The notes: generated by a model not told the origin, from the letters alone. Counted from the stretch's first letter, positions 1 through 6,857 are shown. The stretch is DNA of 14,334 nucleotides from Acidobacteriota bacterium (GCA_003819755.1 RPQK01000096.1:1-14334); one strand, 5' to 3'. Numbers and translations: made by a program.

Positions 1-1
1 C

Positions 2-397
2 GAAACAATTGAGGCCATCAACCGGGGCTTCCCGCACTGGTTCTGCAAAAACTTCACCAGGCACAACAACAAGGAAGCCGACATCCCCTTCGATCAGCAC
101 ATGCTCCTTGCCCTGATTGCCCCAAGAAGCGTTTACGTCGTCAGTGCCGAGGAAGACACTTGGGCCGACCCGAAAGGCGAATACCTCTCCCTGTATCACG
201 CCGGGCCGGTCTACCGGCTGTTTGGACTGCAGACGGTCCCCGAGCAGATGCCGGCACTCGATTCCCCGGTTATTGCCGGCCGTGTCGGTTACCACATCCG
301 ACGCGGCAAGCATAACCTGACCCTCTACGACTGGATGCGCTATATGGATTTCACCGATTCTCTGTACAGGGAGTGGCCCGGAACGGGAAACCGGTGA
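2..397 (+). CDS. Glucuronoyl esterase (CE15), C-terminal fragment
   Basis: Open reading frame running in from the left edge; only the last 131 residues are present and the start lies outside the window. CE15 enzymes hydrolyse the ester between 4-O-methyl-glucuronic acid on xylan and lignin alcohols, usually as secreted or periplasmic proteins. The fragment shows the family's C-terminal pattern: FPHWFCKNF near residue 10, PFDQHMLLALIAPR (29-42), a VVSAEEDTWADP block (about 46-57) and a YHIRRGKH block (97-104). The two histidines of the last block, H98 and H104, are candidates for the catalytic histidine, and the acidic EED stretch is where some bacterial members place an alternative catalytic acid. 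The nucleophile serine is upstream and not visible. The stop (395-397) is 11 nt before the next ATG. Family assignment is confident; the exact substrate is not. Confidence 0.88.
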   Translation, partial: ETIEAINRGFPHWFCKNFTRHNNKEADIPFDQHMLLALIAPRSVYVVSAEEDTWADPKGEYLSLYHAGPVYRLFGLQTVPEQMPALDSPVIAGRVGYHIRRGKHNLTLYDWMRYMDFTDSLYREWPGTGNR

Positions 398-408
398 AAG
401 GACCTGCC

Positions 409-509
409 ATGAAACATGCGGGGACCTCATTCGCTCGCCAGTCGGGGTGCCGCGTCAAATCCTGCTATTATTCAGTCTAGTAATCTCCTAAGTGTGAGCG
501 GCTACTTTC
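409..509 (+). pseudogene. Decayed N-terminus / signal peptide of the wtpA-like gene
   Basis: The ATG at 409 has a good ribosome binding site (AAAGGA, 397-402) but reads only about 23 codons (MKHAGTSFARQ...) before TAG at 478-480. In the frame of the downstream binding protein, 459-488 encodes a hydrophobic run (ILLLFSLVIS) like a signal-peptide core, but TAA at 489-491 and TGA at 495-497 interrupt it. The simplest reading is an ancestral start at 409 that has lost its frame and gained stops, detaching the export signal from the mature domain. Sequencing error is less likely because at least one frameshift and two stops are needed. The region could instead be plain non-coding leader. Confidence 0.45.
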
Positions 510-1451
510 TTGGCCCGACTGGCGGACCGTCCGGCGGTCCAGCCCATGCTGAAAGGGAGACGAGACGTGGTCATATTTCACGCCGGCAGTCTTTCTGTCC
601 CATTTTCAAGGATATCCCGGGTCTTCGAAGACCGGCACCCGGAAGTGAAGGTCCAGGCCGAGTCGGCTGGAAGCCGGGAATCGGCTCGCAAAGTCTCAGA
701 GCAGGGTCGCAGGTGCGATGTGTTTGGCTCGGCGGACTACCAGGTGGTGCGAGAGCTTTTGCATCCGGGTTTTGCCGACTTCAACATCCTCTTTGCCACC
801 AACGAGATGGTTATCGCCTTCACCGACAAATCCAGGGCGGCGGATCGGCTCGACAGCGACAACTGGCCTCAGATCCTGCTCGACGAAAGCCGTACGTTTG
901 GCCGTTCTGACCCGAGTCACGACCCTTGCGGCTATCGCACTTTGATGACGCTCCAGCTGGCCGAAGACTATTACCGCGTGCCCGGGCTCGCCGCCCGGCT
1001 GGAACAGAAACACGGACGGGAGTTCATTCGGCCGAAGGAAACTGACCTGCTGGGCCTGCTTCAAGCCGGTGACATCGACTATCTGTTCATCTATAAATCG
1101 GTCACGGTTCAACACGGGCTGAGGTATATCGAGTTGCCCGATGAGATAAACCTTAAGCGTTTCGACCTGACCGAACGTTACAGGAAAGCTCGCGTCCGTA
1201 TAACGGCAGGGCGGCCTGACCGGCTCGTGGAATTGACGGGTGAACCGATCGCATATTCGGTCACCATCCCCAAAAACGCGCCGAGCCCGGATCTCGCCGC
1301 AGACTGGATCGCCTTGCTGCTTTCGCCTGTCGGTAGAGCCGTCTTGGAGGAATGCGGTCAGCCGTTGATCCAGCCGCCGGTGGCCGAGGGCCACGGCCGC
1401 CTCCCGGCGGTTCTCGCGCCCCTGTGCGCTGAATCGGTGACACGCTCGTAG
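510..1451 (+). CDS. wtpA: WtpA/ModA-type tungstate/molybdate-binding protein, no signal peptide
   Basis: Solute-binding protein of the tungstate/molybdate ABC importer type, which normally captures the oxyanion outside the membrane and delivers it to a WtpB/ModB permease. Archaeal-type WtpA landmarks occur in order: VVIFHAGSLSVPF near the start of the mature domain, AGSRESARKV, DVFGSADY, FATNEMVIAFTDKS, SDPSHDPCGYR, RPKETDLL and YKSVTVQHGLRYIELP. In that branch oxyanion ligands come from serines plus an Asp and a Glu; the SDPSHDP and RPKE segments are likely sources (inference). The longest frame starts at TTG 510 without a convincing ribosome binding site; ATG 546 (MLKGRRDVV) is an alternative. 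Neither gives a signal peptide, whereas relatives are secreted or lipid-anchored. No permease or ATPase gene is adjacent. It may be a pseudogene with an intact mature domain. Family call is strong; functionality is doubtful. Confidence 0.85.
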   Translation: MARLADRPAVQPMLKGRRDVVIFHAGSLSVPFSRISRVFEDRHPEVKVQAESAGSRESARKVSEQGRRCDVFGSADYQVVRELLHPGFADFNILFATNEMVIAFTDKSRAADRLDSDNWPQILLDESRTFGRSDPSHDPCGYRTLMTLQLAEDYYRVPGLAARLEQKHGREFIRPKETDLLGLLQAGDIDYLFIYKSVTVQHGLRYIELPDEINLKRFDLTERYRKARVRITAGRPDRLVELTGEPIAYSVTIPKNAPSPDLAADWIALLLSPVGRAVLEECGQPLIQPPVAEGHGRLPAVLAPLCAESVTRS

Positions 1452-1470
1452 TGCGACCGGAAGTGCTTGA

Positions 1471-1542
1471 AAGGACCTCAAGGCCCCAAAGACGCGCCTT
1501 GTCCTTCAGGTCCTTGAAGTCCTTGGGGTCCTTGAGATCCTT
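1471..1542. repeat. 9-nt-unit inverted repeat element, copy A
   Basis: The left arm starts with AAGGACCTC (1471-1479) and AAGGCCCCA (1480-1488). The right arm has four tandem 9-mers of the complementary type: CAGGTCCTT, GAAGTCCTT, GGGGTCCTT, GAGATCCTT (1507-1542). The outer parts pair well, so the transcript would fold into an imperfect hairpin on either strand. It fills the gap between the convergent wtpA-like gene and the isomerase-like gene, so it could act as a bidirectional terminator, though neither side has a long T-run. It shares the 16-nt entry TGAAAGGACCTCAAGG with copy C. Confidence 0.8.
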
Positions 1543-1549
1543 CTAATTC

Positions 1550-3103
1550 TTACGCCTCCTCGACCACCTTCAGCTTCAGGGCCTCCGCCAGGGCGTAAAT
1601 CGGTTCTTTTAGATCACCATAGAAGGTGACCCGGTGCCATCCCCACTGGTCCCATTCTGCAAAGAGCTTTTCCATGTCGCCTGCCGGTTCGACGCAGAGT
1701 TTTGTGCGGCAGGCGCGGTCGTCCGGGTCGTTCGCCACCGCTCTGCCGCGGTGGAAAATGATCTCCGGTTTCTTGCTGCTGATTTTCACCGTCGTCGTCA
1801 TATAACCGAGGGGGAGAATCGACCGAACCGAGGCTCCCTGCCGGTCCTCGGAGTGTGTCAGAATCTCGTAACTGTTCGCCTCTCCTTTTGGTCCGAAAGC
1901 CCTGTTTGAGGCGACACAGTGAGCATAGATGATCTGTCCCTTCGCCGTATCGATGACCGGGTCGGAGATGTACCCGGGTCGTCCCTGGGTCAATTCGGTG
2001 ATCGCTACCATGGTGGCCGTCGATTCGACGTCGCATTCGCAGGCGCCGATCAACCCTTCGTTGCACAGTTCATGAAAACCCAGGCAGGGGTAGGCATGGA
2101 TGTGCCCCCCGTAGAAGCCCCCCAGGCAATTAACGGTGATTGCGTTGGCCGCGTGCTTTCTCAGCACGGACCTCATACCAAGATACATGGCCGCCGAAGC
2201 CTCCAGGGTCTCTTTGCTGACTCCCTCGACTCGCGCCGCCCCCTTCACCCAGCGTTCCGCGACCTCTCTCGATTGGTCGCGGTCAGCCGCTTTCCACGCA
2301 TCATTCAGCTCGGCGAAAGAGACGCGCTCGACGGGGATGCCCGCGATTGGGTCTGCGGCGCCTGCGTTCTGGTCCCTGATCGCCAGAATCCTCGACGCCT
2401 TTAGACTTCGCACGCACTCCGCAGCCGACAATGTCTTCACGGGATCGGGGCGGGAGCCCAAATCGCCGCTCTTGGCGGTTCGTTCCTTTCTTATCCGCGC
2501 TGTCGCGGCCGCGAACTCCGCCGGTGACGCGCCCTTGCGGAAGCACTGAACCATGGCGACGACGTCGTCCAGCCGGGAGGAAGCGACAAAGCCGAAATTA
2601 GGCGCCTTGGAACGAAGCATGGCGGCGGTGTAAACGAGAAAACCTCCGCTTCCACCGTACTGGAAGTCGGCATATAGCACTGGCCGCCCCGTCGCCACGG
2701 CGGGCTGAACAGCCTTGTTCCAGCAGTTCAGCTGGTAGACAAGATAACCGTCCACGGGCGCGGCCCCGTCCTCGGCGAGGAGCTTCTGAGTTTCCTCCTC
2801 GTTCTTGGCCATTGACGTGAGAAACTCGAAGCCGGGGCATTGCTTGCGCAGTTCGGCATTCACCCGGTCCATCACCGGGACGAAATCAAAGCCTTGGTTG
2901 GGCCAGTCCGGACGGTTCTGCACGGGTTCATGCAGCGCATAGATGATTCTTATCCGAGTTTTCTCGCTGGGTAGCGCGCCCGCGAGACCAGTAACGCCCA
3001 GGCAGCTGATCGCGCCGGCACAAGCCGCTCCCCCGGTGATCAGGAATCTGCGGCGGTTTACCTGACAACAACGGCACCCCACTATCGGCCTTTCAGTGTG
3101 CAT
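1550..3103 (-). CDS. Tat-exported L-fucose/L-arabinose isomerase-like protein
   Basis: A 517-residue protein beginning MHTERPIVGC. This start (ATG at 3103) is preferred over the upstream one at 3148 because GGGAAG lies just upstream of it. Residues 17-20 (RRRF) followed by a hydrophobic stretch to about 43, ending near AGA, form a twin-arginine signal, so export in folded state is expected. The C-terminal half resembles the fucose isomerase C-terminal domain: NCLGGFYGG, PCLGFHELCNEG, ACECDVESTATM, a TQGRPGYISDPV block and YAHCV. In FucI-type enzymes Glu, Asp and His bind the catalytic metal; the ACECD acids and the YAHC histidine are candidates here. Family members interconvert aldoses and ketoses in the cytoplasm, so the exported location is odd. 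Substrate and even isomerase activity are not established. It faces the wtpA-like gene and is divergent from the DUF3309-like gene. Confidence 0.75.
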   Translation of the reverse strand: MHTERPIVGCRCCQVNRRRFLITGGAACAGAISCLGVTGLAGALPSEKTRIRIIYALHEPVQNRPDWPNQGFDFVPVMDRVNAELRKQCPGFEFLTSMAKNEEETQKLLAEDGAAPVDGYLVYQLNCWNKAVQPAVATGRPVLYADFQYGGSGGFLVYTAAMLRSKAPNFGFVASSRLDDVVAMVQCFRKGASPAEFAAATARIRKERTAKSGDLGSRPDPVKTLSAAECVRSLKASRILAIRDQNAGAADPIAGIPVERVSFAELNDAWKAADRDQSREVAERWVKGAARVEGVSKETLEASAAMYLGMRSVLRKHAANAITVNCLGGFYGGHIHAYPCLGFHELCNEGLIGACECDVESTATMVAITELTQGRPGYISDPVIDTAKGQIIYAHCVASNRAFGPKGEANSYEILTHSEDRQGASVRSILPLGYMTTTVKISSKKPEIIFHRGRAVANDPDDRACRTKLCVEPAGDMEKLFAEWDQWGWHRVTFYGDLKEPIYALAEALKLKVVEEA

Positions 3104-3126
3104 AGGCTTCCCTTTCGTATGGTGGG

Positions 3127-3155
3127 ATACTACGGCGAGCAATCTCAATATTCAA
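3127..3155 (-). promoter_or_regulatory. Candidate sigma-70 promoter of the isomerase-like gene
   Basis: Read on the minus strand, TTGAAT (3155-3150) and TAGTAT (3132-3127) are separated by exactly 17 bp. Each matches the consensus at 4 of 6 positions. Transcription would begin near 3120, leaving a short leader containing the GGGAAG ribosome binding site before ATG 3103. Prediction by eye only. Confidence 0.4.
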
Positions 3156-3160
3156 TGATC

Positions 3161-3187
3161 CGGGTCAGGGAAAATTTCCCGGGTCAG
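3161..3187. promoter_or_regulatory. Candidate operator: direct repeat plus dyad
   Basis: Two identical CGGGTCAG copies (3161-3168 and 3180-3187) lie 19 bp apart, about two helical turns. Between them is the 13-nt dyad GGGAAAATTTCCC (3168-3180), with perfect 6-bp arms. The cluster lies just upstream of the candidate -35 of the isomerase-like gene and about 40 bp before the DUF3309-like start. It could bind a dimeric regulator acting on either or both divergent genes. The cognate regulator is unknown. Confidence 0.4.
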
Positions 3188-3227
3188 TGTTGGATCTTAG
3201 CTCCACAAGCGGCCCGGAGGCTGGGTT

Positions 3228-3473
3228 TTGGCTCTCGGCATGCCGTTTGCAACAACTCGCTGCATGATTACCACAATTTTGGTCGTTCTTCTCGTCCTTC
3301 TGTTACTGGGCGGGATTCCAACTTACCGTTACAGAAGGAGATCGTTGGGGAGGGAAACTGGATACAACGACCCGACTTACGGCCCCTACTACCGACGGAG
3401 TCGCTGGAGCGCCGCTCCCGCCGGCGTGCTGGCGATCGTCGCCCTGGTGGTTCTGCTCATTGTTCTGTTCTGA
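3228..3473 (+). CDS. DUF3309-like small two-helix membrane protein
   Basis: An 81-residue protein of unknown function. It has one hydrophobic helix (about residues 13-30, ITTILVVLLVLLLLGGIP), a central polar, tyrosine/arginine-rich stretch (YRYRRRSLG ... YGPYYRRSRW) and a second helix at the C-terminus (about 64-81). The TTILVVLLVLLLLGGIPT pattern is typical of DUF3309-type proteins, although the long basic middle is less usual. The TTG at 3228 is chosen because GGAGG (3216-3220) lies 7 nt upstream; ATG at 3240 or ATG at 3264 (MITTILVV) are alternatives, the latter matching the usual start of the family. It ends 12 nt before repeat copy B and converges on the ADOP gene. A role in the envelope or stress response is plausible but not shown. 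Confidence 0.65.
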   Translation: MALGMPFATTRCMITTILVVLLVLLLLGGIPTYRYRRRSLGRETGYNDPTYGPYYRRSRWSAAPAGVLAIVALVVLLIVLF

Positions 3474-3485
3474 TCGAAGCAAGCC

Positions 3486-3567
3486 AAGGACCTCAGGGAC
3501 CTCAAGGACCTCAAGGACCTCAAGGACAGTCTTTGGCCTTCAGGTCCTTCAGGTCCTTGAGGTCCTT
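3486..3567. repeat. 9-nt-unit inverted repeat element, copy B
   Basis: Left arm: AAGGACCTC, AGGGACCTC, AAGGACCTC, AAGGACCTC and a partial unit AAGGAC (3486-3527). Right arm: CAGGTCCTT, CAGGTCCTT, GAGGTCCTT (3541-3567). The arms can pair in several registers, giving a GC-rich hairpin with a loop of about 13 nt. It lies 12 nt after the stop of the DUF3309-like gene and 2 nt beyond the stop of the convergent ADOP gene. It is the cleanest of the three copies. Confidence 0.88.
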
Positions 3568-3569
3568 CG

Positions 3570-6242
3570 TCACTCCTGTCTGAGCGCAATCACCGGGTTT
3601 ACATTTGCGGCTCGCCGAGCCGGGATCCAACAGGCCACGAGCGCTACCGCCGCGAGGAACAACGAGACGATCAGAAAGGTCAGCGGATCGGCTGGCTTCA
3701 CCTCATAGAGCAGGTCGGTCAACACCCGTGTCAAAGCGAACGCGCCCCCCAGGCCAAGAAGAATGCCTATCCCGGCCAGCTTCATGCCGTCTCGCAACAC
3801 GAGACCGAGCACGTCTGTCTTTTTTGCCCCCAGCGCGACGCGTATCCCTATCTCATTGGTTCTCTGGGTGACCGCGTAGGCTATCACACCGTAGATCCCT
3901 ACTGCTCCGAGGAGCAGTGCCAGACCTCCGAAGAGACCAATTAGAACCAGATTGAAACGGGGCTGCCAAACACAATCGGCGATAACCTCTTCCAGCGTCT
4001 TGATGTTGGAGACTGGAACCTGCCGGTTTAGGCCCCAAACCATGTCCCGCACGCCGGCCGCTATCCGGGACGGCTCTCCCTCCGTGCGAACAAGCACCGT
4101 CATGCCGGAGAGGTGAGGGGCATCGCTCGAGAAATAGGAGGATTGTGAAAAGGGAAGGTAAATCTCGTTGTCCGCCTCCCCCGTCCAGCTGCTCTGTTTG
4201 ACGTTACTGACGACACCCACTATGGTGCGCAGCTTCGGCGTACTTCGTGGTTCATCGAACGCGACCCGCTTGCCGACCGGGTCTTCGCCAGGCCACTGCT
4301 CATCAGCCAGATTCTGGTTGATGATTGCGACCGCCTGGCCATCGGCCCGGTCCTGCTCCGAAAAATCTCGTCCCCGCACCAGCCTTATCTGCATCGTGCG
4401 GAAATATCCGGGCTGGCAGACGCGATAAGCCGCATCGACTTCCTCCCCGGGTTTCGGCAACGCCCGCCCTTCGATGTTCAAACCCAAAGTCCAGACATCG
4501 CCTGCCAGCGGGAGGTGATTGACGGAACCCATTGAGATCACTCCAGGAAGCGCTTGAATCCTCTCCCTCAACTCACGGTAGAACGCCTCTCGTCTCTGGC
4601 CGATCATGTCCGGCTGACCCTGCAACGACAGGTCCAGGGCGAGGACGTTGTGTGGATTGAAACCGGGATCGACCGCGGACAGGCGAGTAAAGCTGCGGAG
4701 CATCAGCCCGGCACCGACCAAGGTGATCAAGGCAAGTGAGATTTCTGCCACGACCAGCATGCTTCGCAGACGGGATCTTCCGTTCAGGGCGACTGTCCCG
4801 GCACCGGCCTGCCGCAGGCCGCCGTGCAGATTGCGGCGGACCGCGTGCACTGCCGGGGCAAGGCCGAAGACCAGGCCGGCCAGGACCGCGACGCCAAGTG
4901 TGAACAGGAGTGTCGTTGAATCAAGGCTGATCTCGGCGAGGCGCGGCATGCGGAGGCGAAACGAGGAGGCCTCTCCGGACATCAGGCTCTTAATCCATGC
5001 GATGCTCAGATAACCGAACAGCAGGCCGACAACGCCGGCAACAACCGCCAGACCCAGGCTTTCGGTCAGCAACTGGCGAACCGTTCGCCAGCGAGTGGCG
5101 CCGAGGGCCGTTCGAATGGCGATCTCCTTTTGCCGGGCCGTAGCGCGCACCAGGAGAAGGTTGGCCACATTGGCGCAGGCAATCAGCAGAACAAAGACCA
5201 CCGCGCCCGAGAGGACCAACAGCGCCTGTCGAATGTTCCCCACCACCTGTTCGAGCAAAGGCTTCACCTCGACCGTACGCCCGGTGTTCGAATCCGGATA
5301 TGCGGCTTCCAGGCGTTTGCAGATGCCATCCATCTCGGCCTGTGCTTGCCCGAGTGACACGTCAGGCTTAAGCCGGGCAAAGATTCGAAGCGATTGCCCG
5401 CCGCGCGAAGCGGCACGCTCCCGAAGGTCGAGCGGCGCCGCCAGTTCCGCCTTCGTTGCCCAGAAGGGGGCAAAGCGGAACTGGGGGGGCATCACGCCGA
5501 CGACCGTATAGGACTGGCCGCTGAGCAGCAGCTCCTGGCCCACGATATTCGGGTTGCCGCCGAAACGCCGCTGCCAGAGGGAGTTCCCGAGCACCAGGAC
5601 GCGGTTCTCCCCGTTGAAGTCGTCAGCCTGAAAGGTCCTCCCAAGGAGGGGCGGAACCCCAAGCAGTTCGAACATTCCTTCGCCGAACCGAATACCGGAA
5701 ACGGCCTCGGCCCGCTCCCCGCTCAGAATTCCGCCCCAAATCTCGGCCGCTGCCATCCCGTCGAAACTCCGACTCTCGGCCCGAAAATCCAGGAAATCCG
5801 CGGGCGAAATAGGTCCCTGCCCCTCATGAAGCACTGTGACCAGGGTCTCCGGTTCTTTATAAGCCAGCGGTTTGAGCAGGACCGCGTCGACGACTGTGAA
5901 AATCGCGGCGTTGGCGCCGATGCCGAGCGCCAGGGTTAATACGGCGACCGTGGTGAACCCGGGGTTTCTCAGGAGGGTGCGGCCCGTGTAAGTGAGGTCC
6001 TTGACGAAGGTTTCCAACCAGGGAAGAGTCCGACGGTCCCTGTAATCTTCTTTGACGCTTTCCACCGCCCCGAACTTGAGAAGGGCATCTCGGCGCGCCC
6101 TCTGCGGGTCCATTCCGGCACGGACGTTATCCGCGATGTGTAACTGGAGATGGCTCTCGATCTCGTCGAGCAACTCCCGATCCTGCCGGTCTTTCTTAAA
6201 CACGCCGCCCAACCGGGCAAAGAACGCTCGTAATGCTTTCAT
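3570..6242 (-). CDS. ADOP-family FtsX/MacB-like ABC permease
   Basis: An 890-residue inner-membrane permease. Residues 1-90 form the cytoplasmic prefix region typical of acidobacterial duplicated permeases (DRELLDEIESHLQLH, ARRDALLKFGAVE, RRTLPWLETFVKDL). A first membrane helix follows at about 97-119 (TVAVLTLALGIGANAAIF), then a MacB-type periplasmic domain (about 120-335). The first FtsX helix block (about 345-480) contains IACANVANLLLVRA and KEIAIRTALGA; a second periplasmic region follows, then a C-terminal FtsX block (about 770-885) with NEIGIRVALGA, ending in RRAANVNPVIALRQE. The two FtsX blocks show the internal duplication. Proteins of this type need a separate LolD/MacB-like ATPase, absent here; cargo is unknown. 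ATG 6242 is chosen over an upstream start because it overlaps the padR stop in an ATGA junction and begins MKALRAFFARL. Confidence 0.92.
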   Translation of the reverse strand: MKALRAFFARLGGVFKKDRQDRELLDEIESHLQLHIADNVRAGMDPQRARRDALLKFGAVESVKEDYRDRRTLPWLETFVKDLTYTGRTLLRNPGFTTVAVLTLALGIGANAAIFTVVDAVLLKPLAYKEPETLVTVLHEGQGPISPADFLDFRAESRSFDGMAAAEIWGGILSGERAEAVSGIRFGEGMFELLGVPPLLGRTFQADDFNGENRVLVLGNSLWQRRFGGNPNIVGQELLLSGQSYTVVGVMPPQFRFAPFWATKAELAAPLDLRERAASRGGQSLRIFARLKPDVSLGQAQAEMDGICKRLEAAYPDSNTGRTVEVKPLLEQVVGNIRQALLVLSGAVVFVLLIACANVANLLLVRATARQKEIAIRTALGATRWRTVRQLLTESLGLAVVAGVVGLLFGYLSIAWIKSLMSGEASSFRLRMPRLAEISLDSTTLLFTLGVAVLAGLVFGLAPAVHAVRRNLHGGLRQAGAGTVALNGRSRLRSMLVVAEISLALITLVGAGLMLRSFTRLSAVDPGFNPHNVLALDLSLQGQPDMIGQRREAFYRELRERIQALPGVISMGSVNHLPLAGDVWTLGLNIEGRALPKPGEEVDAAYRVCQPGYFRTMQIRLVRGRDFSEQDRADGQAVAIINQNLADEQWPGEDPVGKRVAFDEPRSTPKLRTIVGVVSNVKQSSWTGEADNEIYLPFSQSSYFSSDAPHLSGMTVLVRTEGEPSRIAAGVRDMVWGLNRQVPVSNIKTLEEVIADCVWQPRFNLVLIGLFGGLALLLGAVGIYGVIAYAVTQRTNEIGIRVALGAKKTDVLGLVLRDGMKLAGIGILLGLGGAFALTRVLTDLLYEVKPADPLTFLIVSLFLAAVALVACWIPARRAANVNPVIALRQE

Positions 6243-6583
6243 GCCGACTCCTGACCAGGAGACAGGAAACGGGCTATGATAGCCGTCGCCCGTTCCCACT
6301 CCCGCTCTTCCCTCTGCAGCTGCTTACGGCCAGAGGGTGTCAGCGTGTAGTACTTCGCCTTCCGATTGTTCTCTGACGCGCCCCATCGGGATGAAACGGA
6401 ACCCTCCTGTTCGAGCTTCAGAAGGGCGGGGTAGATCGTTCCATAATTGACACACAGCAGTTGACCGCTCGTTTGCTCGATCCGCCGGGCAAGCCCGTAG
6501 CCGTGCAGCGGCCCCATGGTGTCCAGGGTTTTCAGAATCATCAGGGCAAGAGTGCCTTGCCAGACCTCGGTTTTCTCGGCCAT
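6239..6583 (-). CDS. PadR-family transcriptional regulator
   Basis: A 114-residue winged-helix repressor of the short PadR type. Family hallmarks are ALMILKTLDTMGPLHGYGLARRIEQ (helices 1-2), YGTIYPALLKLEQEG (recognition helix), KYYTLTPSGRKQL (wing and start of the final dimerisation helix), and a C-terminal EREW helix. The start at 6583 (MAEKTEV) is supported by GGAGA 5 nt upstream; the frame runs further upstream but only through non-conserved sequence. Its TGA overlaps the permease ATG (ATGA, 6239-6242), indicating translational coupling. PadR genes next to ADOP permeases are a recurrent acidobacterial arrangement, so it likely represses its own operon in response to an effector that cannot be deduced here. 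Confidence 0.93.
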   Translation of the reverse strand: MAEKTEVWQGTLALMILKTLDTMGPLHGYGLARRIEQTSGQLLCVNYGTIYPALLKLEQEGSVSSRWGASENNRKAKYYTLTPSGRKQLQREEREWERATAIIARFLSPGQESA

Positions 6584-6593
6584 TAGTTCTCCT

Positions 6594-6606
6594 ATTGGGT
6601 TCCAAT
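6594..6606. promoter_or_regulatory. Candidate PadR operator dyad
   Basis: ATTGGGTTCCAAT is a perfect 5-bp inverted repeat with a 3-nt centre. It overlaps the candidate -10 box and transcription start region of padR and lies directly upstream of its ribosome binding site. That position suits autorepression. It does not match the ATGT-N8-ACAT consensus of classical PadR operators, so the link to this PadR is inferred from position only. Confidence 0.35.
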
Positions 6607-6632
6607 ATGGCATGGTTCGTATGGGAATGCAA
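6604..6632 (-). promoter_or_regulatory. Candidate promoter of the padR-ADOP operon
   Basis: On the minus strand, TTGCAT (6632-6627) and CATATT (6609-6604) are separated by 17 bp. They match the sigma-70 boxes at 3 of 6 and 4 of 6 positions. The predicted start near 6597 leaves a short leader with GGAGA before ATG 6583. The weak -35 makes this tentative. Confidence 0.35.
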
Positions 6633-6842
6633 TAGAAGGCTCTTGCGACGGACTGACACGGACCGCCATGGAGGGATTCGGACAGATTCACTTTCGCGAA
6701 CCGTAAGTGGAACCACTTCATGGACCAGGTGCTATCGTCTATACCACGTCGACCTCGGGGGCGTGAAGCCGAGCTACCTGGGCGCCCGGCGGAGAGTTTT
6801 CGGATACGGTCAGCCTGAATCGTGCTAGGATGGGCCCGTTGG

Positions 6843-6854
6843 TACGTATACGTA
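6843..6854. promoter_or_regulatory. Perfect 12-bp palindrome TACGTATACGTA
   Basis: An uninterrupted AT-rich palindrome within an otherwise GC-rich spacer between the divergent padR and marR genes. It lies 4 nt before repeat copy C and about 120 nt before the marR start. MarR dimers commonly bind AT-rich palindromes near their own genes, so it is a candidate MarR site, but nothing beyond symmetry and location supports this. Confidence 0.3.
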
Positions 6855-6857
6855 TGA

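Noticed and set aside
416..910. Frame starting at ATG 416 through the wtpA-like N-terminal region
   Set aside because: It crosses the conserved WtpA coding sequence in the wrong frame and has a glycine/arginine/serine-rich, motif-free product.
696..1481. Minus-strand frame opposite the wtpA-like gene
   Set aside because: No recognisable motif; it is the antisense shadow of a well-conserved coding region.
3098..3583. Plus-strand frame with a collagen-like Gly-Pro-Gln repeat
   Set aside because: The GPQ run is simply the 9-nt repeat unit of copy B translated, since nine is a multiple of three. The rest overlaps the DUF3309-like gene in another frame and the frame has no ribosome binding site.
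3389..3589. Minus-strand frame with Gly-Pro-Glu and Arg-Ser-Leu repeats
   Set aside because: Also a translation of the hairpin element, running antisense through the DUF3309-like gene.
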